64,000 bases of DNA from Ophiura sarsii. Its lineage: Eukaryota; Echinodermata; Ophiuroidea; Amphilepidida; Ophiuridae. The DNA lies in NCBI GenBank assembly GCA_035610835.1, contig CM069455.1:19543874-19607873 (forward strand). The letters are read 5' to 3'. The position numbers and the translations under genes were made by a program. The stretch's first letter is position 1; each line of letters opens with the position of its first letter. Of the stretch, positions 11,234 through 24,400 are shown one piece after another. The notes beneath the pieces were generated by a model. It did no database searches. It had not been told where the DNA came from and saw nothing but the letters and a program-made list of their open reading frames with translations.

Positions 11234-11683
11234 AAGATAAATTCGTAATTATTTTAGAAATCTATCAGAGTCTGTATGTCGTCAATCGTCCCATGTTTTC
11301 AGGTTGTTTAGAAGATCGTAATAGACGTGTGGATAACACTAAATTTTGACTAGCACGGTAACTAACATAATGAGGTCGTGCTATAAATTAAACTGAATGA
11401 TGATATTCGATTGGCCATCAACGATAACTATACCGAGTTAGACCTGGATCGCTGCACATAACATGAATTAATAGTGCTTCTTATCCCTTTAGGTTCATCT
11501 CAGATGTTACTGTTTGAAGATTCAAATCTTCAAAACAATCACCATGAAAATAACAAAAATAACTAGAGAATGCACTGCATGAATAGATCTACGATTATTA
11601 ATCTAAAGTTCCTTTTGAAATAACGATGACCATTGTTGGACCTAGCTTTTACAGACTTGTAAGCAAAAATGAAACTTGGTCTA

Positions 11684-11815
11684 CAAGAACCTGTATGTAG
11701 CCATGAGAAAGCTAAGAGCCTGTTTGTGGCCAACAGGAAGCTTAGTAAGAGCCTGTATGTGGCCAACAGGAAGCTTAGTAAGAGCTTCTATGAGGCCAAC
11801 AGGAAGTTAAGATAC
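11684..11815. repeat. 33-bp minisatellite just downstream of the gene
   Basis: About 3-4 copies of a 33-bp unit containing GTGGCCAACAGGAAGCTTAG. It lies 110 bp beyond the sialyltransferase stop, probably in the 3' UTR or just after it. Because 33 is a multiple of three, it gives an 11-residue periodic plus-strand ORF that I regard as spurious. Confidence 0.7.
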
Positions 11816-11925
11816 CCTCTGCACGACTTCTCAGGGCTCTCATTAATCTGACTCTCTTTGACGCCGGAACTAAATGATATACGGTAATAATTCAAAAACT
11901 AAAACAATACAATATTCCACCGTCG

Positions 11926-12403
11926 TCACCTGTTGCTTAAATCATTCGAAACAGGTCGATCTATTATAGAGTAATTAGTTGTACCGCCACCAACGTGGAT
12001 AAATATACCGTCTTGGTCATCATCTGACCGTTGACCCATCATAATTCTTCCAAAGGAAGTTGATCTAGTATCGGTTATCGATACGCGGCCATTATTCTGT
12101 TCTACTTTGGAATTTGATTTAAGTGCTGTCTTATTCTTTAACTTGGTGAGTTTCTTCTCTCGATATAGTTTCATAAACGGTGTGTCTAATTTAGACTGGT
12201 TATAAACTTTGGCTTTCCATGATGGATGTACAAATGTGATATTGTATTTCTGGGCCCATCTACCAAATATGTATTTTTCGGTGACGAATAAATGTCCACT
12301 TGTTAGGCGGGTTTCGCTCTTCGTGTAGTACTCGCATTCCGTTCGTGTTACATTACCCGTGTTCCCATAGTAGTGATACGGAGTTGTGTCGTTGGGGTGA
12401 TCC
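11926..12403 (-). CDS. ST6GALNAC-like: Sialyltransferase last coding exon (motifs III and VS, C-terminal tail)
   Basis: 478-bp exon; the acceptor TAATTTTACAG ends at 12404 and the stop TGA is at 11928-11926. It begins (K)DHPNDTTPYHYYGN with motif III, then GHLFVTEKYIFGRWAQKYN with the VS motif H-x4-E, then HPSW. The following 96 residues are hydrophilic: first lysine-rich (MKLYREKKLTKLKNK), then acidic and Gly/Ser/Thr-rich (RSDDDQDG, VGGGTTNYS). No domain is recognised in this tail. No canonical AATAAA was found in the next 350 bp downstream. Confidence 0.92.
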
Positions 12404-15400
12404 CTGTAAAATTATATAAAAAAATTAGTAAAACATTATAAATGATTAGATTATGAATAGTACAAAAACGGATTTAAGTATACAGTAATCAATCGCTAGA
12501 ATATCTTTACCAATACTGTGAGGCATTCTACACTGCCCCCTCAGTGATCATAGCCAATGTAATCTGGCCTAGTGTTTCTAGGATTAATTAATATTTCACG
12601 GGTGGTCTAAGTCATCTCGATTGATCCCATGACGGACCGTGGAGAGTGAAGGTTCGTTTCTCAGTGGATTTATATTCTAGGAAGGTAATTTAACACATTT
12701 AGCGGGGGTGTCCATCGCGAAAGTGTGGGCGGAATCCATGAGGGCACAAATTACAAAATGGCCGCCATGAAGGGGGTCAAAAATTCAAATTGTTTCAATT
12801 TAAGCTGAAAATAATAATTGTCTGAGCATAACAATTCCGAACATGTATACTTTGCTTTATTTCCGATGTTTCGTTAACGAGTAATCAAGTAAAACGTTAA
12901 ATGGTCGTTGACCTTTGCATATGTGGTCAAAATTTAAACTTGCTCCGATTTTGACAAATATATCTTAAATTGTTCGCCCTTTGACCTTGATGAATCATAT
13001 AACATTTCCGTCACTGTTTTAGCTCCCTCACAATTTAATAGAAATAGGCCTGTATTTCTCTTTGCTGATATTTAGGTCTTTAATATATTTAACAATGAGC
13101 TCCATTAATATGGCTACCGTTCTCACTCAATTTAGGCATGCTGTAGCATTTCAGTACTGTAGTATTGCAGTCATGTCATGCAGTAAATAGGGTCAGCTTA
13201 CAACACTTGTCAACTTTTTAGTTGGCTTTTTTTTTTAAAGATGAACTAGATTGAACAATCTTGATGAAAACAAAAACAAATTTTATTCAATCCGTGCACA
13301 ATGGTGGTATTTTGTATTGTACCGTACTCCATTTTATGGTTCTAAATATTTCTCTGAAATCTATAATATTGGACCCTTTTAATCATAATTATTTGTAAGT
13401 GTTTGTTTTCAGGAATGCTGTTCGTGGTTTTACACCATATAATGTATGTCCTTTCACTTTTTCAGTACATGCATGGTAATTGTATATTTCATGAAAGAGA
13501 TTGTCTGCCATCGCGCACTTTACCCGCTTGCAATCACATTGTAAACAAGTCCTTGACAAAGACTAGTGTAAAGTGATGATTTTATTAGCAGAGCGAAACC
13601 GAAGACAATTACCAAAGGTGGTGTACCACCTCCATCTACTAGCATTCATTTCAAGTCAAATACATGCCCTTAGGTGTGAAATAAGAAGAATAAAATTTAA
13701 CAGTATTATCACGTCTAGGTCTACGCTTGTTCGAACGGTGACTGAACTCTTCTAAACCAAATAGTGATTGTCATTGGCACATCAGGGAATTGGATGTCTA
13801 TCGTGTCAAGAGCCTCCTTGTTTATGCATATTTTACGTCGTACGCATCACCACGTATCAAATGATATGACAAGAATGTCATCGCTAAACGTGATTTGTAA
13901 TATTGGCATATAGAGTTATCAACATTGACGGAAATGTATAGTATTAATCTGTAATCTGATCAATTTTGAATTTTGCATTTCAAGTAGACCTACTTGAACT
14001 TAACGCCAGCTAAATCGCGAATATTTGAAAAAATGGATATAAAAAAAGGTTTTCAGCGCGTTTTTTATATTATGCTTTAAAATAAATGGAGGACTGCATT
14101 AAAAGCAAGAAAATGGCGCATTCTGATAATGTAAACAAAAACACTATTTATTAGGTATGTCAAATTTCAATTGGTGCTATGATGCTCGATTGAATGAATG
14201 AGAATATTGACGATGCACACGTCAATGTGCACATTTTGTATTTAAGAACACCCCTACTACACTCTTATCTTGGCGAGATCGAAATGGGTTAAACAACCTT
14301 AAACAACCTTAAACTCCGGTAGTTTCGTTATTCCTCCCTTCTAATTATTGGTTAACGACCGTTAATTTTCGGTCAGTTTAACTCTTAATCAATTATTGTT
14401 TTAAACTTTTTAACCAATTAATGTTTAAAACGCTCTAACCAACTAAAAGTTTAACAGTTAACTAACTTGTTTGCTTAACACGTTTAACCAATAACTGTAT
14501 AGGATTTAGTATAACGCTTTATACTGTTGTTTATGGAATCAACAGTTATTAACCAGTAACTGTATAGGCTTTATACTGTTATTGTTTATGGAATCAACGT
14601 AGTAGTCCAGCCTTATTGGCAAGTTGGAACCTATATCATCAGAGCTGACAGCGATATTCGAAGGCAAGATTACAATACACGTCTCGCAATCACACAAATC
14701 AACCGCCAGGCAGGCCTAAATGATGTTTGAGTCTCGCATGCATTATAAGCTTATTAAAAATTTACCGAAAATCCCCGGCGAAAATCGCTCAGAAAACATC
14801 ATTTAGGCCCACCTGGCAGTTGATTTGTGCAACCGCAAAACGCACATTACAATCCCACCTTCAAATATCGCTGTCAGCTCTGATGACAGGTTCCAACTTG
14901 CCAATTGATATTTCCTAATGCATTCGTCCGCCATGATGTCACGTTGACCAGATGCACGTGGATAAGTTGCCTAAACTGATTTAGTTTATGAGTGATGCAG
15001 TTTACGGTTATGAGTGATACAGTTACGTGTGAAACCAGTCGCGGTTATTAAACCGATCTAACGCGGCCCTAATTTCCCTAAAACGTTCTTAAAGTTTAAT
15101 ACCTCATAAAACCGAGAAAAAATAATGAATATTGAACAATTTAGTTTAACGCCACCGCACGCCGGTATAAACCAGAAAGGTTTAATGGAAGTAATCAGTC
15201 GTTGTAGAAAAACCTTAAACTTTTCCTCTTAAACAGCATTATTCTTATTCCAGGTCTTAAGAGTGTATAGTTATCATCAGTCGCACACATTTATTTTATT
15301 AACCGTTTGGACAAGTGAGCCAGTATAACAATGCATGCACAATTAATGGTACAGTACCCGAGAAATGAGACTTTTAAGCAACATGCCAATTTCGTTGATA

Positions 15401-18400
15401 GGTCAATAGGGAGCTTTCGATTTGGACGACGGACGCTTAAGATGACACCTCGAGTCATGTGCGCATGCGTCGACTTAGCAGTCCGCCGGTCGTCCAATTT
15501 CGTGGACCTGTCTTCGGCTGATTATTTGTCATCCGTTGGTCCTCTAAATGCTACAATGCGTAAAGAGACTATAACAACCGTCGTGTTGACAACGCAACGT
15601 TTTGTGTTTAACCGTCGTAAAAGCGTCCATCGTGCAAATCGAAAGCTGAAGACAGGTCCAAGAAATTGGACAACCGATGGATTGCTAAGTCGACGCATAG
15701 CGCATGCGCACATGAATCGAGGTGTTATCTAACCGTCGTAGAAGCGTCTGTCGTCCAAATCGAAAGCTCCCTAATATGAAGCCAAGCGACCGAGGCTTTG
15801 GTTAAACTATTGGACAACACCAAATCTTAAAATGATAACAATAATATAACAAATAATGTGACCCACAATGCTTTTTCGAATACACTGCCTGCCGGAAGTC
15901 TGAAGCGTGCAAGGTCAACATAATCGGTTAACATTAGCAACGTGAACATTATTTAACAACGGATTTGCATTATTAAACAACGGAATCTAAAAACGCACAG
16001 TTCAACGAAAGACAAACCCCTTTGACAACATACGAGGGTTAGTCAATATTAAATGAAAGTGATCTTGTTATGAGACACATTGATAGATCGTATAATCATT
16101 ATAAAGTTTGAACCTTTATCTTTCATATTTCACTTTTAGTATGAACTGTGACGTAATAGCATTAGCGTAATAGCGTTATTCGCCGGAAATTTGAAGTGCT
16201 CATGTGAACACGTGCTAAGGACATGATAGTTACCAAAACCAGGTAAATCCTGATTTTGTTTGCATAATCATATGCTACCTAAGGAAATAACTTGAATCCC
16301 TGTATAATATGAATTAATATAGTATAAGAGGGAAATGTTAGTAGAAGCAGTTAAATAAAAATTCAACAAATATCATTATTTCAAGTAGCCCGTTTTCAAT
16401 GAAAATATCTAGTCAGTTTATCACGAATTTTGCGGAAAATTACAACATCTAGAAAAATCGAAGAAATTAACCAGTCTGGATGATTAAATAGGATAGTTAA
16501 TCAATTATCTGAACTCATTCATATGGAAACTACCAACACTATTCGCATGCGCAGACGGCAAATAATTTTGAACTGGACTAACAACAAGACATTTCAATTA
16601 CTGCACGATTTAGGGACCCATGAAAGTGTAAGGAAACCGAATCCTTACATCCTTACACCCGGAAGCCCTCTATTGGTGTAATAACAAACTGCCAGATCTA
16701 CCCCACTGCTACAATGGCTTGAGAAAAAAAACTTGTAACGAAAATGTAAGATTTTGAAATCCTTACATGTGAAAAAAGTTGTGTAATGAAAATGAATTTG
16801 AAATCCTTACATCGAGAAGAAAAAAAACTTGTAATGAAAATGTAAGATTTTGAAATCCTTACATCGAAAAAATTCGTGTAATGAAACTGAATTTGAAATC
16901 CTTACATCGAAAAAAAGCTTGTAATGAAAATGTAAGATTTTGAAATCCTTACATGTGAAAAAAGACGGTGTAATGAAAATGATTTTGAAATCCTTACATT
17001 TGAAAAAAGTTGTGTAATGAAACTGAATTTGAAATCCTTACATCGAAAAAAATCTTGTAATGAAAATGTAAGATTTTGAAATCCTTACATGTGAACAAAA
17101 TTCGGTGTAATGAAAATGAATTTGAAATCCTTACATCGAAAAAAAACTTGTAATGAAAATGTAAGATTTTGAAATCCTTACATGTGAAAAAAGACGGTGT
17201 AATGAAAATGAATTTGAAATCATTACATCGAAAAAAAACTTGTAATGAAAATGTAAGATTTTGAAATCCTTACATGTAAAAAAAGTCGGTGTAATGAAAA
17301 TGAATTTGAAATCCTTACATCGCAAAAAAAACTTGTAATGAAAATGTAAGATTTTGAAATCCTTACATTTGAAAAAAGTTGTGTAATGAAACTGAATTTG
17401 AAATCCTTACATCGAAAAAAAGCTTGTAATGAAAATGTAAGATTTTGAAATCCTTACATGTGAAAAAAAATCGGTGTAATGAAAATGAATTTGAAATCCT
17501 TACATCGAAAAAAAACTTGTAATGAAAATGTAAGATTTTGAAATTCTTACATGTGAAAAAAGACGGTGTAATGAAAATGAATTTGAAATCCTTACATCGA
17601 AAAAAAACTTGTAATGAAAATGTAAGATTTTGAAATTCTTACATGTGAAAAAAGACGGTGTACTGAAAATGAATTTGAAATCATTACATCGAAAAAAAAC
17701 TTGTAATGAAAATGTAAGATTTTGAAATCCTTACATGTAAAAAAGTCGGTGTAATGAAAATGAATTTGAAATCCTTACATGTAAAAAAAGTCGGTGTAAT
17801 GAAAATGAATTTGAAATCCTTACATCGAAAAAAAAACTTGTAATGAAAATGTAAGATTTTGAAATCCTTACATGTGAACAAAATTCGGTGTAATGAAAAT
17901 GAATTTGAAATCCTTACATCGAAAAAAAACTTGTAATGAAAATGTAAGATTTTGAAATCCTTACATGTGAAAAAAGACGGTGTAATGAAAATGAATTTGA
18001 AATCATTACATCGAAAAAAAACTTGTAATGAAAATGTAAGATTTTGAAATCCTTACATGTAAAAAAAGTCGGTGTAATGAAAATGAATTTGAAATCCTTA
18101 CATCGCAAAAAAACTTGTAATGAAAATGTAAGATTTTGAAATCCTTACATTTGAAAAAAGTTGTGTAATGAAACTGAATTTGAAATCCTTACATCGAAAA
18201 AAAACTTGTAATGAAAATGTAAGATTTTGAAATCCTTACATGTGAAAAAAATCGGTGTAATGAAAATGAATTTGAAATCCTTACATCGAAAAAAAACTTG
18301 TAATGAAAATGTAAGATTTTGAAATTCTTACATGTGAAAAAAGACGGTGTAATGAAAATGAATTTGAAATCATTACATCGAAAAAAAACTTGTAATGAAA

Positions 18401-21400
18401 ATGTAAGATTTTGAAATCCTTACATGTAAAAAAAGTCGGTGTAATGAAAATGAATTTGAAATCATTACATGTAAAAAAAGTCGGTGTAATGAAAATGAAT
18501 TTGAAATCCTTACATCGAAAAAAAAACTTGTAATGAAAATGTAAGATTTTGAAATCCTTACATTAGAAAAAAGTTGTGTAATGAAACTGAATTTGAAATC
18601 CTTACATCGAAAAAAAAAGCTTGTAATGAAAATGTAAGATTTTGAAATCCTTACATGTGAAAAGAATTCGGTGTAATGAAAATGAATTCGAAATCCTTAC
18701 ATCGAAAAAAAACTTGTAATGAAAATGTAAGATTTTGAAATCCTTACATGTGAAAAAAGACGATGTAATGAAAATGAATTTGAAATCATTACATCGAAAA
18801 AAAACTTGTAATGAAAATGTAAGATTTTGAAATCCTTACATGTGAAAAAAGACGGTGTAATGAAAATGAATTTGAAATCATTACATCGAGAAAAAAACTT
18901 GTAATGAAAATGTAAGATTTTGAAATCCTTACATGTAAAAAAAGTCGGTGTAATGAAAATGAATTTGAAATCCTTACATCGAAAAAAAAACTTGTAATGA
19001 AAATGTAAGATTTTGAAATCCTTACATTTGAAAAAAGTTGTGTAATGAAACTGAATTTGAAATCCTTACATCGAAAAAAAAACTTGTAATGAAAATGTAA
19101 GATTTTGAAATCCTTACATGTGAAAAAAATTCGGTGTAATGAAAATGAATTTGAAATCCTTACATGTAAAAAAAGTCGGTGTAATGAAAATGAATTTGAA
19201 ATCCTTACATCGAAAAAAAACTTGTAATGAAAATGTAAGATTTTGAAATCCTTACATCGAAAAAATTCGTGTAATGAAACTGAATTTGAAATCCTTACAT
19301 CGAAAAAAAGCTTGTAATGGAAATGTAAGATTTTGAAATCCTTACATTTGAAAAAAGTTGTGTAATGAAACTGAATTTGAAATCCTTACATCGAAAAAAT
19401 CCCTTGTAATGAAAATGTAAGATTTTGAGATTTTGAAATCCTTACATTTGAAAAAAGTTGAGTAATGAAACTGAATTTGAAATCCTTACATCGAAAAAAT
19501 CCCTTGTAATGAAAATGTAAGATTTTGAAATCCTTACATTTGAAAAAAGTTGTGTAATGAAACTGAATTTGAAATCCTTACATCGAAAAAATCCCTTGTA
19601 ATGAAAATGTAAGATTTTGAAATCCTTACATTTGAAAAAAGTTGTGTAATGAAACTGAATTTGAAATCCTTACATCGAAAAAAAAACTTGTAATGAAAAT
19701 GTAAGATTTTGAAATCCTTACATGTAAAAAAAGTCGGTGTAATGAAAATGAATTTGAAATCCTTACATCGAAAAAAAACTTGTACTGAAAATGTAAGATT
19801 TTGAAATCCTTAAATTTGAAAAAAAAGGTTGTGTAATGAAATTGAAATTAATATATCAATACATCGAGAGAAAAAAAGTTTGTGAAAAAAGTCGTTGTCA
19901 AAGGGTAATTAAAGAATTTGAAATTAAAAATCATTACATTGGAGGAAAAAATCTTATAATGAAATCTAAAGAGTATCAACTTGTTATAAAAACAATATAA
20001 TAATAATTTATTTTTTATTTGAAGTCCCTATCGTGTTCTCAAATTTAAGCTGAATTGCAAAAAAAGTTTGTGTGTGTTTCAAATTATACATGTGTAAGGA
20101 TGTAAGGATGTAATTACGGATTTTAAAACACCTTCCGATTTTTTCGTCCCTAAATCGTGCAGTATCTAAGACATTTATGAGATAAAAGCTCACTGTGCCT
20201 TCAAAATCTAATCATTAGTACATGCTTAAATCAATGTGTATAATGATAATCAAAATGAAGATATGGATGTATCAATCAACGATAGCTGCCACAACCTCTC
20301 TTATTATCGATTATCGCTATCTTTGGAGCTACTAGATGTGCATCGATTGGTAAAGTAATCGTCACATAATGTCAACGGTTTGAGAAAATGTTATGATTAG
20401 CTCATTTTAAAATTCCACACTATTAATGCTTAACATCCCACAACAATTTACTTTCTTTGTTATTTTCTATGAAGTATCGTTTCGGATTTTGCTTAATAAA
20501 ATGTATTATTTGAGATAAAAAAGAGATAATAAAAAGTGCCAAACGAAGATTATTGTGTGTTCTAACTTGTGTGTACCAAGTGTTATCGGTTTATATGCTT
20601 ATATTGCCGAGATATTGGCAAATGTATCAATCGACCCATATGTCAACCTATTACAGCAAAATATTGACAGATTTCAGTCAGTGGTTGAAACCTATTGTGT
20701 TTATGTTGATGGCGTTACATAACCAAATGTATCTAAAGATTCAAAAGTGCATTGTTTATAAAAGACAAAAGGCCATACTTTGTATTTCTTACACTATCCC
20801 TCAATACAAACACTTATGCATCCCATACCAAGATCACGTTCATTACCTATTGACCGACCCGCGTACAGTAAAACTCAATTCTGTGTACATGGCATTGACA
20901 AGCTATCACACGTTTGTTGAGTTCTCCTAAAAACCCGTGACAAAATACAGTAAAAACCGAACTCTTGTGTATATGCCATTGATATGCTATTTGATATGCG
21001 TCTGTTCAATATTTTATTGACGAATTAAATGACAAACTTACTTGCAATATTCGTCATACACCATACCATATACTTTGATGTTATCACACGTATCTAGAGC
21101 TAGAAGCATAGCATGCCATCCTGTAGTAAGCCACGTTTTAGCCTGGGTTCTGTTTAAAATGGAATACAAATATGTTTAATTAGTAGAAATGTAGTAGTTC
21201 TATTAACATGTTAAATTCTAGTAGGACTTTTCTCCGTGACTCAGTTCCTCCTGAAATATGCGGCATTGATGCACCTCCGAAAATGTAACCCTAACCCTAA
21301 ACACCCTAAACCCTAACCCAACACGTGTTACAATCCCTCGCTGGGGGTGTGATGACAATGCGCGTGTGGGGAACTAAAAATGGGAGACAGATTCAGGTTT

Positions 21401-24400
21401 TTTCGGGTAGTAGTACAGTACTTGTGAACATGCCAAAATAGGGGATATATTTATTTATCATCACTTATCATCATTCACCACCCCACCATGACATTGTACA
21501 GTCAATTTTCCACAATAGCAATAGTACAATGTCCATTCGTCCCTCTGAACTCCTCACAGACCTGATCAACCACCACCACTGATTACAATGTATAATCAAA
21601 TTTAAACAATTTGTTCTCATCGTAATTTGACATATGAATGACTACATGCTGATAAAATATAAGTGTACTACTCCTAATAAAGGACAACAACAAGTTATCG
21701 CCATATTCTTAAATTGTGTAATCATATGACCACACTCCATCCCAACATCAAGCCCAATCATCCAGGTCGAGCTCACGTGACAACAAGGCAACAACATCCG
21801 CCGGTACGCCCTCCGCAGCATCCAAACCTTCCAATGCATATTCCGGCCACAGAGATTATTCTATACACACATCACCACATTTCACACCAAGCACAAAATA
21901 TCCGAAAAGAATATACGTCACAGAAAACTTCAATTCTCCATTCTTGCATTTTCTCCTATTGTTTGTAGGATTCGCTTGGTGAAGAATTTCACCAATGACT
22001 ATATAAGAGTGGCCACGCATTATGTTCCCATCCCTTAACACTTTTAGACCGGTGATTTTGACATTTCGCCGGTAATAAATCATCTAAGATTTTGTCAACC
22101 GCTGACTATGTGGTCCGTTTTCAGGGTTATGAAGGTTAGTTCATGCCCTTGGGACAAAATTATGTCCTTTGCAGTCTTTTAATTGAACCACATAGTGGGA
22201 AATAGACACATCCTTAGATGATTTATTACTGGCGAAATGTAAAATAACCGGTCCAAAAGTGTTAAGAAAGTGGAAACATAATGGAAGTATTTATGATCTC
22301 TACCTAAAGGCATAGTATGCGAAGTGATTCATTATACGCCCTCTATTTTTGGTCAAATTATCACATTCATACCCATGAAACTGAAATATCTAAAAAATTA
22401 CAGAACAAAACGTTTCCTAGTACTTAAAAATCAGATTTTGAAATAAGTTGTCCTAGTACCAGGGTAGAATGTTTTCTGAGTGTTTCTTTTTCGTTCGTAA
22501 ATCGAATTCCATGGTTTGAAACCGTGTTAACGCCGTTTACAGTGTTTCCGGTTACGACCGCAACTCTACACAAATGAACACACCCCTACAGAATGCTTTT
22601 AAGCATATTTATTTGAATTTAATGATTAAAATGATTAAAATGATTAAAATGATTAAAATTCAAATAAATATGTTGAAAAAATCCTTAAATTGGAAGCAGA
22701 TTTCCACTATGATTTAGAAAAGTTCTGTGATGGTTTCTTTTACAGAAAATACAGCTAAAGTAGATTTTCGAGTCCAGGAAAGTCTTTCCTGATAGTCAAA
22801 CTTCATTATAACAGAGACAGAAATTATGTGTAAAACAAAATATGTGTAACATTTTGAAACAGATCCCACAATATTACTTTAAACGTCTTGAAACACGAAC
22901 GAGGGTTACATTGAACTTCATAACCTTATCCAGTTTGTGATTGATAGCAAGTAAAGTGAAAAACTTCGCTATTAATTCATCCAATATCTATTACCCGCAC
23001 TTAGCAAAATTGCGTTTATTGACATATCTTATTCCCGTATTTCCTTTCAAACCCGTTATTGACATTCTGATTGTGTTCATATATTTACTAGCCTGGGTGG
23101 GTATTGACATATTCCTGATTGAATGAATTATATTTCACCTTTAGGCAACACATTTTAGTGTTGGTTAATTGGAATTTACCGCCCACTCACTTCAAATATA
23201 AATAATTGCTTTACTGATATGAATGTCTTGAATAAGAATCATTGTGCGGGTCTCCGTGTCATTGAATATGTTACGTCGTTTATTATGATCGTCTTGAAGA
23301 GCCGGACAAGTATGACCCCCTAACTTGCGCTGCATTTAGTGTTAACACTTTCCACGCGGCAATCGTCTGCAGATGACAGTTCTATTAATGTCAAAAAATG
23401 TTTCAAAAATGTCGAAATTATTGAATTTCATTACCATATTTAGAATCACCATGAGAAATGCATTTAATTAAGTACAAACATGCCTAGCATTGGTTCAGTA
23501 ATTCATAAAATAAGACATTTTTGACAATTAGGAAAAGTTTTGAAAAATCTGTTTTGTATAATATGGTAAAATGAGCCGCGTGGAAAGTGTTATACAAATT
23601 AGGTCAATATTCATGATACTCCGCCGATTGTGCATTACCTTAGGCCAATGTATTGCTATTTGAAGTGAATATTATGAGATAATCAAAGTGCATTTTTGGG
23701 TGTATTGTCTGATTCCGTTAATAACGACAGATTAACAATAATTGGAAGACAATAAATGCATTGGGTAAAATGACATCTTTATTAAATGTAATAAAACGTA
23801 TGTGAAGCAGTATTACAAAGCAATCGTGCACTTGATTAAAACTGCATATACGATACCCTTGCCAGCAGGTTTTTGCCCTGAATTCCTAAAACTGGGCACG
23901 TGTGATAACATCATTTTAGATAAGGTTAGCTCCGGAACGTGCATATCTGCATACGATACGGGGGTAACCCCGAAACTGGCAAGTTAACAATAGATGCCAG
24001 GTAGCCCAGACTGACAAGTTGATAATTTGATTGGATAGGAGGTACTCCCGGATCTGGTAAGTCAACATTACAAACGGGCAAATTATAGTTAGATACACAT
24101 GGTAACCCAGAAAGTGGTAAGTTAACAGTACTGTAGATATTATTTATACCCTGGGACTGAAAAGAAAATATTTGATGCAGGGTAACCACGGAACTGTTAA
24201 GTTAAACGCTATATATATGTCCCCCTGGGCCTGGGATATGGCAAGTGATCATTCGATACGGGGTAATCCATATAGTGGCAACCTAACCCGGATCTGTCAA
24301 GTTAACATAAGATACGGGGAAATCCCTGTTTTTTGCAAGTTGCATTATATGGTTACACAGGGTTACCTTGAAACAGGCATGGTGCGGTACCTTGGGACTG

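Larger units (their letters stand above)
10425..11512. mobile_element. Long-TIR (about 150 bp) element
   Basis: 10425-10575 and 11360-11512 are inverted copies: both contain GATCCAGGTCTAAC, TTGATGGCCAATCGA and AGCACGACCTCATTAT in the matching order. The interior holds a SINE-like insert and a foldback (separate entries). No transposase ORF. The outer boundaries are approximate. Confidence 0.6.
12404..21041 (-). other. Sialyltransferase intron 3
   Basis: 8.6-kb phase-2 intron. It contains the GTTTAA-motif element with central foldback (14260-15265), a long-TIR element (15407-15773) and the 3.6-kb minisatellite-bearing element (16586-20176). 12404-14257, 15774-16585 and 20177-20860 show no feature I can name. 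Confidence 0.75.

Noticed and set aside
15331..15732. 133-codon plus-strand ORF
   Set aside because: It lies across the arms of a long-TIR MITE; the apparent internal similarity is due to the inverted repeat. No protein family recognised.
16733..19860. CRISPR-like array (regular repeats)
   Set aside because: There are no unique spacers; both half-units are repeated, there is no leader or cas gene, and the genome is eukaryotic. It is a minisatellite.
20553..20930. 125-codon plus-strand ORF antisense in intron 3
   Set aside because: No recognisable domain, compositionally AT-driven (Tyr/Met/Ile rich), and partly overlaps a short direct duplication. Likely chance.
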